Made by a program: the position numbers and the translations under genes. Below the pieces are notes generated by a model. It was not told the DNA's origin. It made no database searches and saw only the letters and a program-made list of their open reading frames with translations. A stretch of 64,000 bases of DNA from Paragyromitra xinjiangensis (lineage: Eukaryota; Ascomycota; Pezizomycetes; Pezizales; Discinaceae), in the NCBI GenBank assembly GCA_038503065.1, contig JBCAMK010000001.1:2294001-2358000 (forward strand), given 5' to 3'. Shown piece by piece: positions 13,128-24,200 of the stretch; the first letter of the stretch is position 1, and every line of letters begins with the position of its first letter.

Positions 13128-13546
13128 AATACTGAAGGGGTGTTAGATTGCTATGTGATAGGTTGGTCCTTTCAAATAACGTCTGGTGCCGACAGAAATA
13201 CAGTGGGTAATTCGCAGACATTTGACCCTCCCACTCTCCTTCTGTGAGTCTCTTGCTTAGCCTCGTCCCTAGTCCCTCTTTACGCAGCTTGTTGTGTACC
13301 GTAGGTCTCTTGCTACTCGCTCAAGTACATGTAGCTGCATACATTCTTTTCGCACAACCACTATCGTCACACTCATCTAGCATTGCCTGTGAGTAATTCG
13401 TCTCACTCATTATCCTCTATAGGGTTGTATTCGTATCTAATACGGCACTAATTTCATTTTAGCACCGAGCTGTATCTCGATTCCTCTCTTAGCCAGCCGT
13501 CCCTTCACCTCATCTTCTGTCTTTAAGGGGGGTGTTTGGGAGAGAT

Positions 13547-13568
13547 GGGGGGGGGGGGGGGGGGGGGG
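13547..13568 (+). repeat. 22-nt G homopolymer
   Basis: Uninterrupted run of 22 G in non-coding DNA, preceded by GGGGGG at about 13526-13532. Exact length is unreliable in any assembly. It could fold as a G-quadruplex. Confidence 0.85.
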
Positions 13569-14438
13569 AATAGGAAGGGGAATAGGCCGTAGAGATTTGG
13601 GGTAAAGGGCAAGATATCAGGAATGTGATAACTATTGTGGAGGAGGTGGGGAACTAGGAACCAGCGATTAATTGATGGCGTTTCGGTATGTATTCTGAAT
13701 TGGGGGTTTATATCCTTTTGCTCATCAGTGTCGTAATTGAGCTGAAGAATTCTGTTGAAGATTTGAGCGGAGTTGAAATGATATTGCGGAATCCCACTCT
13801 CCGTTCTGAATCCTAGGATAATGGTGAGTTACCTTTATTGTTATCACGACGTGCGCCACAACTACCGCCACAAGCTGAGAGCCTTTGGAATTCAGGCCTT
13901 CTATTTCGGTCCAGTGTATATAATTCATCCATATACTTTGTTTCTCGCTTATCCGTGCTTACGGTAAGCCATAAGCTCCACACGTAAACAGAAGCGCCCG
14001 CCCGACATATCCCCACCATCGCCTGTCATATCATGCAGAGTGATATAATGACGGATGGTTACCTACTTGCGGTTCTTTTTCGAGGCCCTCCGGTGTATTC
14101 TTACTCGGTGCTCAAGGAATGTGGGAATCCGTGATCTGTAGTACTATGCGTGCAAAACCAATTGTGACGCGGAGTGTCAATTCACATGTAAGGCCCACGT
14201 GACAGGAATAGGAAACACCGGTCAGCGAGAAAATATATTCTATTCCATGGTTTGATCTTTCGATTAAACACCGTGAACAGCATCTCTTTTTATATCACCT
14301 TAAGCTCTTCTCCCAATCTTCTCCATATACTAAACTAACTTTGACAGACATGATATATCGATCTATCGCATCTGTGGATTTTCCCCACAAACTAGCAATA
14401 AAATGCGATACAGTTTGTGGGCAGGCTAAATCCATGCC

Positions 14439-16422
14439 TTAAGCCTCAATCCCCACACTCCTTCCCATCTCCCTCTCTAAGATGGCGTCCATCACAGGCC
14501 CTCTGCCAGTCTTCATCTCAAGTTTCCTTTCGAATCTCCCCCCAGAGAAACCGAGCTGTTCATCCGTCCAAATATTCTCCACCTTCACGCCTTCTTGTCC
14601 CACACCACATAGCCCCCCTTCCGCTCTCCAATCGCTAGTACGCTTGATCCCTAGCTCTTGCCAGACATTTTCCAGCGCTTCCACTAGGTGTGCGCGGAAG
14701 TTCTCTGTATGCCCCGGTGTGGGGGTGATCCTCAACCGCTCTTGCCCGACAGGGACAGTTGGGTAATTGATTGCCTGCACATAAATGCCATGGTCTTCGA
14801 GTAAACTGTCTGATGCCTGCCGGGCTAACTCGGCACTGCCAACAAGGACAGGGACGATGTGGGATGGATTAGGGATGACCGGGATGTCCCTCGCCGTCAG
14901 AGCTTCCTTAACTGCTCTCGTGTGCAGCTGCTGTAGCCTACGGTCCCCTTGGTAATCAACTTGGTACTGTATCGCCGCATCTGCACCAGCCATTGTGGCG
15001 GGAGGGAGCGAAGTTGTGAAGATGAAACCCGGGGCAAGAGACCGGATCATGTCGATGAATTTTGTTGACCCAGCTATGTACCCGCCTACGCACCCGTATG
15101 CTTTCCCAAGTGTGCCAGTGATAATATCGACACGATCCATGATCGTACCCTCTGGCCTACCAGCTGCATGTGCTTCAAAATCAAGATGCTCCGCCACGCC
15201 AGCTCCGTGGGGCCCGTACATTCCCACAGCATGCACCTCATCCAAAAACGTCAACGCACCGTACTTCTCCGCTAGATCACAAATTTCCGCAATAGGGCCA
15301 ACAGAGCCACACATGGAGTAGACACTTTCAAAGGCGATGATCTTGGGAACATTGGCAGGAAGAGACGCGAGTTTAGCTTCGAGATCGGCGAGGTCATTGT
15401 GTTTAAATACCAATTTTTTCGCGCCAGAGTGACGGATACCTTGGATCATGGACGCGTGATTAAGGGAATCGGATAAGATAACACAGTTCGGGAACTTGCT
15501 CCCCATGGTAGCCAGGGTCGCATCGTTGGCAACATAACAGGAAGAGAATACGAGAGCGGCTGGCTTTGCGTGAAGTTTCGCAATGGTGGCTTCAAGACCA
15601 ATTGCGTGTTTATTGTGGCCAGATATGTTGCGGGTGCCCCCAGCGCCGGCGCCGTAAGTGTCGAGAGTTTGATGCATTGCCTTCAGAACGGCTGGGTTAC
15701 GACCCATGCCGAGGTAATCGTTGCTGCACCATGCGGTGACGAGTTTGTCGGGAGTGTCGAGGTGTGCCTGCGGGAATTCCTTGGCAAGTCGATTGATATT
15801 ATTGAAATAGCGGTAAGATTTGTCTTTGTGCTTCTTGTCGAGTTCCGCATTGTAAAAGGCCTCATAGTCGAATTTCTTGCAGGACGGCGCAGTAGGGGGA
15901 ACGACATTGGTAGGACGGGTGATGCGGGAAGGGGTGGGAGCAGACATGCGGTCGGCGATTTTAGCGGCCTTGAGAGCGGCGGCGCCATGGGGGCAGATTC
16001 CTAAGTTTCGTATCAGTTAGTTTGCTCAATTCTCTCTCGATAGATAGCGAGCGAGAGTGATTTATACCCTTTGAGGTGTCAAGAATACCAGCCTTCAGGT
16101 GCAACGTCTCGATGTTCGCCGCCTCGGCGCTCTTCCTCTCACTCGCCTGGATTCCCACAGGCTTGCTGGGAACCACATACCCCCTCTTCTGGCTCGCGAT
16201 GCCGGCGCGGAGTCCAAATCCACCGAAAGCGGAATTGCGGACGCTCTGGACGGCGAGCGCCTTGCTCATGACGGGGCAGCGGCGGGCGACAACCTGAAGG
16301 TTCGACATAGTGCCACCACCCGGGCTCACGGAGGTGCTCGTGGAGAGGGCGCGGAGGGTGCTCGGGGAGGTTTTCTTGAGGAACGGGCATAAGCGACGAG
16401 ATTGATTTAGAAGTGGCTCCAT
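14439..16422 (-). CDS. hemA: 5-aminolevulinate synthase, mitochondrial
   Basis: PLP enzyme that condenses glycine and succinyl-CoA in the mitochondrial matrix, the first step of haem synthesis. Exon 1 16422-16068, intron 16067-16001 (67 nt), exon 2 16000-14439; 638 aa. Splicing restores [14 protein letters not shown]. The N-terminus ([17 protein letters not shown]) is a basic presequence; Cys-Pro haem-regulatory motifs lie at about C12, C49 and C121. The catalytic domain shows [31 protein letters not shown] and GTLGKAYG, with the PLP lysine at about K418. The start at 16422 was chosen over the in-frame Met at 16473 because fungal orthologues begin with this MExLLxQSR block. A palindromic CCAAT site lies about 550 nt upstream. 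Length and motifs are complete. Confidence 0.96.
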
Positions 16423-16970
16423 CGTGGTGAATTCTGTTCCAGTGGATGCGTGGTGGTGTTTATTTGTTTTCAATCGATAGTTTTAGGGTGTGGTGGGTTG
16501 ATGGTTGCCGGGGAAAAGATTCAGATTTTTTTTTGTTTATAGAATTTTCAGGAGGAGAGCGATGACGAGAGAGAAAAGAATTGGGGCAATGGGGGGGGGC
16601 GGTATATAAAAAGGGATAACGGAGACCCGGTGGAGAAGAAGGGTGAGAAGTTACGGGGGTACCAGGGCACGACCAGAACAGGGTCAATTGGTAATTTGTA
16701 TGGGGCGGAATATTCTGAACGTATGAATGAGGTAGCCACGCCCAGAATTGAGTAAAAATTACTCTACGGAGGACACGGAGCGGTCAAGGGGAGAGAAAAA
16801 AACCCTCTCCGTCGATGTCTCTCTGCACCTCATAGGCGCTTCCCTGAGAGCCGAGTGTCTTTCCACAACGCAGTCCATAATCGCCCGTTTGGGTGTAGCG
16901 CGCCAGGTTGTCGGGGGCGGGAAGGGGCAGCTGCCAAACCACCTGGAGGTATTTCTTTACCCCTCTTCCT

Positions 16971-16980
16971 ATTGGCCAAT
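16971..16980. promoter_or_regulatory. Palindromic CCAAT site upstream of hemA
   Basis: ATTGGCCAAT reads as a CCAAT box on both strands, about 550 nt upstream of the hemA start. The fungal CCAAT-binding complex is known to control haem-pathway genes, so the position is plausible. A TATATA at 16603-16608 lies nearer the start codon. The link to hemA is inference. Confidence 0.35.
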
Positions 16981-17477
16981 GCTCCCAAGACTTAAGATCC
17001 ACTCTGGGTTCGCCAGGAAGCATGGAGAACGAAACCGAACAAATGCGATCGTTTCGGGAAGGGCCCCTTCCGGATTCGTCTCTAGCCCATCTCATCTGCT
17101 TGTTTGCAGCAGATCCCCTCGGCTCTCCGGCGGAATTTTGTTCCCTCGGTCGTGAGCGCTCACCGGCTTCTGATGAGTGAGCGATAGGATCAGTCGCTGG
17201 AAAAATCAGCATCACTTATTAATCGCCCCTCTGCACTTCGCACTGCCACACACATCACAAAGGTGTTGAAAATAATTATTATTCCAGCATCATCGTACGT
17301 TCCACCCAAATCCTCTGATCCTCCAGAATAATCTGTCGGCCCAGATCAAAATCCCGTCGAGTTTCGCTCTGGGTTTGGGCTTTGGGGTCAGATTTCCCGG
17401 TTCGGCCGGCTGGCTACCCCGTCCCGATTGATATTCGTTCCATGCATCACTTGCGATTGATTAGAACCCTCCTCCTG

Positions 17478-17508
17478 TGTTTCTGTTTCTGTTTCTGTTT
17501 CTGTTTCT
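17478..17508 (+). repeat. (GTTTCT)n microsatellite
   Basis: About five perfect copies of the hexamer GTTTCT in intergenic DNA. Confidence 0.85.
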
Positions 17509-20500
17509 TGAGATCCCCGCGGTTCCGCGGAATTGCCCGCAGGTTCATGCAGGGAGAAATAACATTGGGAAAAAAAGGGTTCAAGACAATTTTCTTTTAC
17601 CTGGAATTTCTCAGCTGTGAATTTAACTTTTTCTTTCTTTTTCTTTTGCTTTGCAGAGATCAGGCCAGGATTTCCTACGCGTGCTAGTGGGACTTACCGA
17701 TTGGTGTTCAGTAATAGGTCCGTGAATCTATGCGTTCTACCTACTCTACTCAACCTGGCCTGCATACAGTGTTGAAAGGTGGACTTATAGCTGTTCTATT
17801 TGTCTACCGTTCGCCTAGATTTCGGTTCCACCCGACTCTTCAATTGGCTCTTTTCAAGAGCTAGACCACAGTGCCCCTTGCCGGCATTGTCAACTTCCGT
17901 GTTTTCCCCGGATAACTTGTACACTACGGAAATGAGGTACATAAATTTCTCTCTTTATAGGGTGCCCACCTCCGGGCCACAGAGGCTTTACAAGCCGAAT
18001 ACTTCAGCCAATCGCATCGTCGGCATTAACACCCGAAAAAAAGATCATGGGGTGAATATCGGTCGAGTTTTGCAGCTTGGGAGCACCGGTCGTGAAACAG
18101 AAGCTCAACTATAATCTGGGGAAACACTGTAGGATTTGTGGAGTAAATATATATCAGTAGAGTGCTGGGAAAATAGTGACTGTGGGAAAATGCGTGCCGA
18201 CGAATGGGTAAATGGGAAATGTGGGGAAACGATATGAGGGGGTTCTAAACCCAGACGCACTCCCCCGCATTTAATGTGTGGAGAGGGAGGGAAAGGAAGA
18301 TCCGGAGTAGAGGCCCATAGTTTGGGGATTGAGTACTACACGCTGTTCAATATTGTGTATCACACTAATCGTGGAACTCGGCATCAAACAATAACTGTGT
18401 TTTTTGGGGACCGTGAAATGTGCTATTTCCGGTGGGATACTAATAACACTTGGCTTATTTGCTCTGATATACGCGCTTCAAGGTTCGAGGATATAACTGT
18501 GAAGGTTATATTTGTGTACGTGGTAAAATAGTAAGTTAGCTTCTGGATCATTGATGCCTTTCCGGGGGCGATTTACACGATCAGAGGAGGGAATAAAGAG
18601 AAGAGGAAAATCGATAGCCCACGAGAGAAATACTATATATCGTATCCGATGCGCTTGGAGGTTTTTCTAGAAGTTCTAAAATTGGAAGGATCTGGAGGGG
18701 AAAGGATAGATGTTATAATAAGGCTGCAGGAACGATCGTTTTGCTCGCAGTCTATTAAACTATCGACGGTACGGCTTAGCCAGATTTTGAATCCCGCCAT
18801 CATCGCCCTAGCGAGTATGTGGCTTTCCGAGGTTTGTTTTCCGTCTTAAGCTTGGCAGTAAGATCCTCCGTGGTTTGGATTTTCATGGCTGGGGATGTTT
18901 TATCCACGTGGAACTCACATCTTTCGGAGGGAGGACACAAAGCCTTACCAGTGCTACTTTGATGGCCTAGTACTATATTTCGAGGGGTTAGATGCTGTTG
19001 CATCTTGGTAAAAAAGTTACTCACAACTGACAGCAGTATGGTCCCTGTAAGCTCCGTCTGTCTGGTGCCGTCACCAAAAAATAGGCCTAACATCGAGGTA
19101 TATGCTGATAGACGCAGGTACAACGATGGGTACATTGGCAAGCGCTTTGGCAAGAACCTTGGTGGGTGTAGGAGAGATGTGTGCTGGTACGGGCGGCATT
19201 CTTGGCCTGGCTGGTCTGCTGATGTAACAGCTTGATCTCTACAAAAGATGGATCCGTGAAGAGGAGATGGTTTGCCATTGCTAGTCCCGAGACTTATTGT
19301 TGTAGCTTCAAGATTGTAATCGTTGGTTACGTCAACGTAGCAGGTACTGGCACCTTTCTTGAGGTTCTAGGGAACGGCAGACAAGATATTCCCCACCACG
19401 ATCCACTTCCACCAGGCATTCAGCAAATACGCAATCTCCTTCGTGGTCTCTTTGCGCCAAAATAACTCTCCCCGTTCTCGATCTCTCATATCACCTAGCA
19501 GCAGGAGTTTGCTCCAGCCCGTCCCGCTTCATCTTCTTAACTTTCTTCATTATCTCTAGTTTCCTCGATTGCTCTATCCGCTGCTGCTACTTTTTGGCAG
19601 GGTGAAGTCGGTTCCTGGTACTTGGACTCTTCTCGAAGAACGTCTTGTGCTGAGTGAGCTATAATTGCTGTGATATAGTCATATTTTTGCTTGGTATCCG
19701 CAGCCTTCTCCGTCGTTGGCTGTGCTTCGCACTATCAATGCCTTTGCGGTAATTCTCCGTTTTTGTAACTCTGGGTTTGGCTTAATCCCTTTCGTGGCCA
19801 ATTACCTACTCTTCCGCTAATCAAATACTCTGTGTCAAACATGAAGCAGAGTACCAGAAACTAGGGTTAGGAACTGACAAGTTAAAGGGTTGGTATCAAA
19901 GATTTGGCTGAGCAAACTATTTTCTAGCGCTTCATGCCTGATACGAGTATCTACCGACCCTAGGATTTACCAACTGTTGCTACCAAACTTAGCGCTAGAA
20001 GATCTACTATATATAGGGATGTGAGGGAACGGCCCTGACAGCCTAGTTAGGGTGGCAGCAAAAGCTACCCGTTTTGTTTTACTGAAATCATGATTGGACA
20101 AGCTGGTCAGGAATCGACCAGGACTCGAATATCTACTTGGGCTATTCTCTCAGGAGCATGAACGCAGGATTATATGGTGGATTATATAGTGGGATGCTTG
20201 ATTAATTACTCGGGCTCCTGACGTCGTACCATATCCCTTTGTCTATGTTAAGGTCCTTCGTAGGATTAAATTCCACTATAACACCGGCTAAAAGTCCTAT
20301 TATTGCCTTTCGTCTAACTAACTCGTAGCAAGGTCTCCGGTATCCTTTGCACGCTAAAAGGCCGGGAATGGACCAGCGGGTTCTACGTTCAAGGGAAATA
20401 AACTTATCTTCTTTGTAAATTTTAATTGGACAATCCAAGTCTTAACATGCATGCTCGCGTTGTCACGTCTTTGTGGAGATATTTCTCAGATCATGTATTA

Positions 20501-21615
20501 ATGAGCTTTCTGCAAAGTTTTGTGGTGCGTATTTAACGCCCTATCCGTAGTATATACTTCTAATCCACTCGAGGAGCTAGGGCTGAGTTAGATTCGATTT
20601 CTGGTTTGCTATCTCATCCTTTCAACCTACTTAAATAAACTGCATACTTATGGCATTAATCGGGGTCCGGGTATTATTTTGTGGATGTAGGGAACATTGA
20701 GGTTGGCCTTGGGACAACTCCGAATCAGGGATAATGAGTATCTATGGTGATCCCATTCTGTCAAGCCAACTAGGCGCCCTAAGGCTAGAATTAAGTGTAG
20801 ATCCTAGATATAACCCCAATTTTGCTAGTGTAGGTTTTGTTGTATTGTGCGTGGCGCTTGGACATCGTGCTCCGATTGGTATCTATAGTTACTATAGCTA
20901 CGGTGGACGTGTTTGGGGTGAGCGTAGAAAGTTTTGGTTTCTCTATCTAGAAATCTGGGCTTACGGTTAATCTTAGTGTTCGCCTAGAACATTTAGATTG
21001 ATCTTATTTGCCTTGATGGTTTGAGATAGTCTTCATCTAGTTGCTTACATACCTTCACAGTTTGATCTCAGATGTTGATGATCTAGCCTGGTGTGCTGCA
21101 GCAGGATTATCGTTTATTAGGAAGTCGCATATCTCGAATGAGGGGGCTATTCCATGATATTCAGGTGTTGCTATGTTAAATATGCATCGTTTTCCTGCAA
21201 CCCTTGGTACAGGTACCTAGAGGGTCTTGGACTTTGAGCCTGCAAGGGATAAAATATATCTAGAAATACCTGAAAACAAGGGTTTACGAATAGGGTCAGT
21301 AGTCTCGATTCTAGGCTTTTTGGGGAATCGCTATTTAATTTTGGCGGTTGGCGCGATTTCTGTGTAGTGAGAATACAGATTTTGAACGTCAAGTATCGGA
21401 GAGATCTGGACGACTGAAATGTATGGCACGAGACTATAGGATCAGGCGCTTGGGTTAGGGCTATCGAGATAGAACATGTTATATAACTTCTTTATGGCGA
21501 TTCATAGAATTGAGAGTCTCCCCTGTTGTGTCTTCGTATTCCTAATCTTAGCATATAGGGAGGCAGAAAAATAACTACATGTAGTTGAAATTGGACAAAA
21601 CTACTAGAGGGATAT

Positions 21616-21645
21616 ATCTACTGACATATCGATATGTTAGTAGAT
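21616..21645. repeat. 30-bp near-perfect palindrome
   Basis: The 15-base arms ATCTACTGACATATC and GATATGTTAGTAGAT are reverse complements except for one G/A difference. No gene is nearby; it could form a cruciform or be the remnant of an inverted insertion. Confidence 0.8.
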
Positions 21646-21690
21646 AGTCCGGATAGGCGAACCATTGGGGAATCCAGGTAAAATTTCTTA

Positions 21691-22006
21691 CACTGAGATT
21701 CCCGGGCCCGGGCCAACCACTCACCCTTTTGGCTGAAACTTCATTAGCATACGGGGGTTTAATAAGTACCTGGCCTGGATCAGTGAAATCTATTACTAAT
21801 CTACGTATACCCTAATTGAAATACTAGTACATATTTTCAACCTGAGTTATGGTCAGCTAACGTCATGACCCAATAGACAGGGAAGTATCGTGAGACATCT
21901 AGTGGGACAGCAGATAGCTTTTAAAGCCCCTTCCCGAAATGTACAGTTGCTAAGATCTATAAGTGAGTAGTTGGCCCGGGTGCGCGACTGGCCCGGGAAT
22001 CTCAGT
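21691..22006. repeat. Inverted-repeat pair with GC-rich CCCGGGCC cores
   Basis: The left arm at about 21691-21724 reads ACTGAGATTCCCGGGCC followed by CGGGCCAACCACTCAC. The right arm at about 21964-22006 is its inverse, with an extra 11-base GTCGCGCACCC-type segment between the two CCCGGGCC cores. Arms and a spacer of about 240 bp suggest a non-autonomous DNA element. I could not settle the ends or a target duplication. Confidence 0.5.
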
Positions 22007-22990
22007 ACCTTAACCTGGTGGCACCCTAATACTATATATTTGCATTGGTTCAAACTGTGTACAGCCAATTCTCATAGAAGAGTTCAATGTATGGGCCCTA
22101 GATCCACGAAATAAATAAATGCTAGATGTGTTTTCTTTATGCATAAAAAATCGATCTATTCCCGCCTGGTGGTAAGGCCTCACCTATCTAAGCCTTATTT
22201 GATTCTGGATACTTAGGCTGAGATTAAATCTCCGAAATACTTTGCGGCCCTAACCAGCGCACAGAAACCGTAGTCTAGCCACAGAACTACAGTAGGATAT
22301 AAGAAACTAATGAATAGCAGTGAAAGATCGTCCTTTCCATAGGTTTCCCCCGTTTTAGCGCGCAACCTCCTTAAACCGAGCTATATTGCAAGGCGCCATG
22401 ATTGCCATGCATTTCGAGGATTTAATCTCACCCCAAGTAGGTTTGATCTAGTCTCGGTGGTTGGGTGGTCGATTTGGCCTGGTCTCGACTTAAGCTTCTG
22501 AGGTGTTCTGGGCCCAGTCTGAGTTGGCCAATTAGGTTGGGAGATTAGTCTTTGGTATGAGCCTGTACTATGCGAAAACTAGACTAGAAATCTGTATTAA
22601 GGTAGCTGTTTGGGGTACGTACATTAGCGGTAAAAATAGTCTAAAGCTTATCAAGTGGACTGTTAGTCTTTGCTGCGTGAATTTTGGAATTCGAGAGTTG
22701 GATTTGAGCGGGTTATATGACCTATATTCCTTAAAACCCACTATGTTTCACATGGGACTAAGTACGCTCCTCAAGCAAGAGCTCGGGTAAGGTTATAGGA
22801 AGTTAGAGTGATAAAGTGAATGGGAAGGACGAATGAAGTGTGGGGTGCGGAAGTTGAGAGGGATGATTGGGGTTAAGAAGTTGGTGTTTATTTCATTATG
22901 GGTTAAGGATTTTATTTGTTTGTTTGTTTGTGTGTTGATGTTTGTGTTATGGATTTTGTTTTATCGTTTACTTTGTTAAGTGCGTTAGTG

Positions 22991-23046
22991 TGCCGCCATA
23001 GCCAATACATGTAGCTAAGGGCTAGATGCGTGTATGAATTATCAAT
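22991..23046 (+). mobile_element. Retroposed fragment, diverged copy with internal insertion
   Basis: Shares GTGCCGCCATAGCC, CTAAGGGCTAGATGCG and TGTATGAATTATCAATAA with the copies at 13073 and 33762. An insertion of about 12 bases containing TACATGTA splits the conserved CATAGCC/CTAAGGG. No clear target duplication, so it is older than the other copies. Confidence 0.6.
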
Positions 23047-23387
23047 AAATGCCCCTCAAGCTTACCTTCCTTAGGTGCCGATAAACTTGTATGATTCTTC
23101 TCTTCGGTACGAAGTTGTTGGTTAATAAAGTTATTTAGTTGGGCTAATCTAGCTTTCTAGCCCGGAAGGGTCCGGTCCAGTTTTAGATCTTAATTAGTCG
23201 TCGGTCTGGCCCGATTGAGGGCAGTTCTAGGAGGGCTTTTCAGTAGAATCTTATCCTTTAAAAGATGGTATATCGTCTCACGGAGGAGTTAAATTTCAGG
23301 TTGATATGGTCTCTGCCATAGGTGTTATTGTACTTCTGATTGAGATCTATAGATGAGAATCTGCCTCGGGGGAGGGAAGAACTGTTG

Positions 23388-24200
23388 TGGATACCACAGA
23401 AGGCGACACTATGATACATCTGGCGTGTGGGGTATGTGTAAGAAGCACGAATGCATGGCGTGGTATACCGGTAGCTCTTTGATTGTGTTGATTACACAAT
23501 TAAAAACCCGACTGTGTAAGCTACACTCGCATGCTGTGTAGGGGTTTGGGCTATAGTCACTTTGGACAGTTGCCTTGTGTAGATTGTTTATTTGGATACT
23601 ACAAGATGGCAAAGTGCATATCCGATTCTCCGGTGTTTTCCAATGCCCGGTCTTATTGTATGAAGTTGAGGCTTAGTAGATTTAAGAATAGCTCACTGGT
23701 AGTAAAAATTCTATCAAAGGATCAATCTGCGCTGCTTGGGGGCCTAGCGATCTAGCAGTTGCTGACCCCAGGAGGTTCACCTCTTCGCCTTAGTAATATT
23801 TTTGCTTCTCTTGTGAGGAGCAGTATGGATACATCTTTGAATAGATACACAATTCCCACATATATCTGCCTAGTAGGAAACACAGGTCTGCTACAGTGCA
23901 GCAAATCTATGTATTTGATATAGAATTCTCTACCACCGAGGTTAATGAATCAGGTAATGCATCATTTTTTACTGCAAAATATTGTGTGGGTAAAGCATCG
24001 GTAAATGTATATAATTCGCTATCTAATTTGTATGGTGCTTATTATTAGCTCACATGGTTTCTCTGTGTCTTTATCGTACCTATCGTTACATAACGTTACA
24101 TAATGCTTTTGTGCAACAGTGGTGGCCTTGAGCAGCTCACCCGTGGCCTTGGTCCTTGCTTGACGTAATTGGGGTAAAGGTGGTAAAGCCATCTCATCTT
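23388..24200. repeat. Diverged dispersed repeat, copy 1
   Basis: Blocks recur in the same order at 28460-28985: GGTATGTGTAAGAAGCAC against GGTATGTGCAAGAAACAC; AATTAAAAAC before GACTGTGTAAGCTAC against GACTATGTAAGCTAC; GAAACACAGGTCTGCT against GAAAACACAGATCTTCT; CTCACATGGTTTCTCTG against TTCACACGGTTCCTCTA. Many differences are transitions. No open frame remains. Confidence 0.55.

Larger units (their letters stand above)
10883..14438. other. Gene-poor intergenic region
   Basis: About 3.5 kb without a convincing gene. It contains TACATGTA at 13326-13333, a short retroposed fragment at 13073-13127 and a 22-nt G run at 13547-13568. A pair of overlapping open frames at 12164-12503, one on each strand, reads through a G-rich patch and matches nothing I recognise. 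Confidence 0.55.

Noticed and set aside
15570..16004. 144-codon plus-strand frame
   Set aside because: Antisense to the conserved ALA synthase exon.
16784..17215. 143-codon minus-strand frame upstream of hemA
   Set aside because: No similarity I can recognise, composition like promoter DNA and it contains the CCAAT palindrome.
20202..20438. 78-codon minus-strand frame in the gene-poor region
   Set aside because: Reads protein-like in places but is isolated, with no partner exon, and frames of this length are expected by chance in 11 kb.
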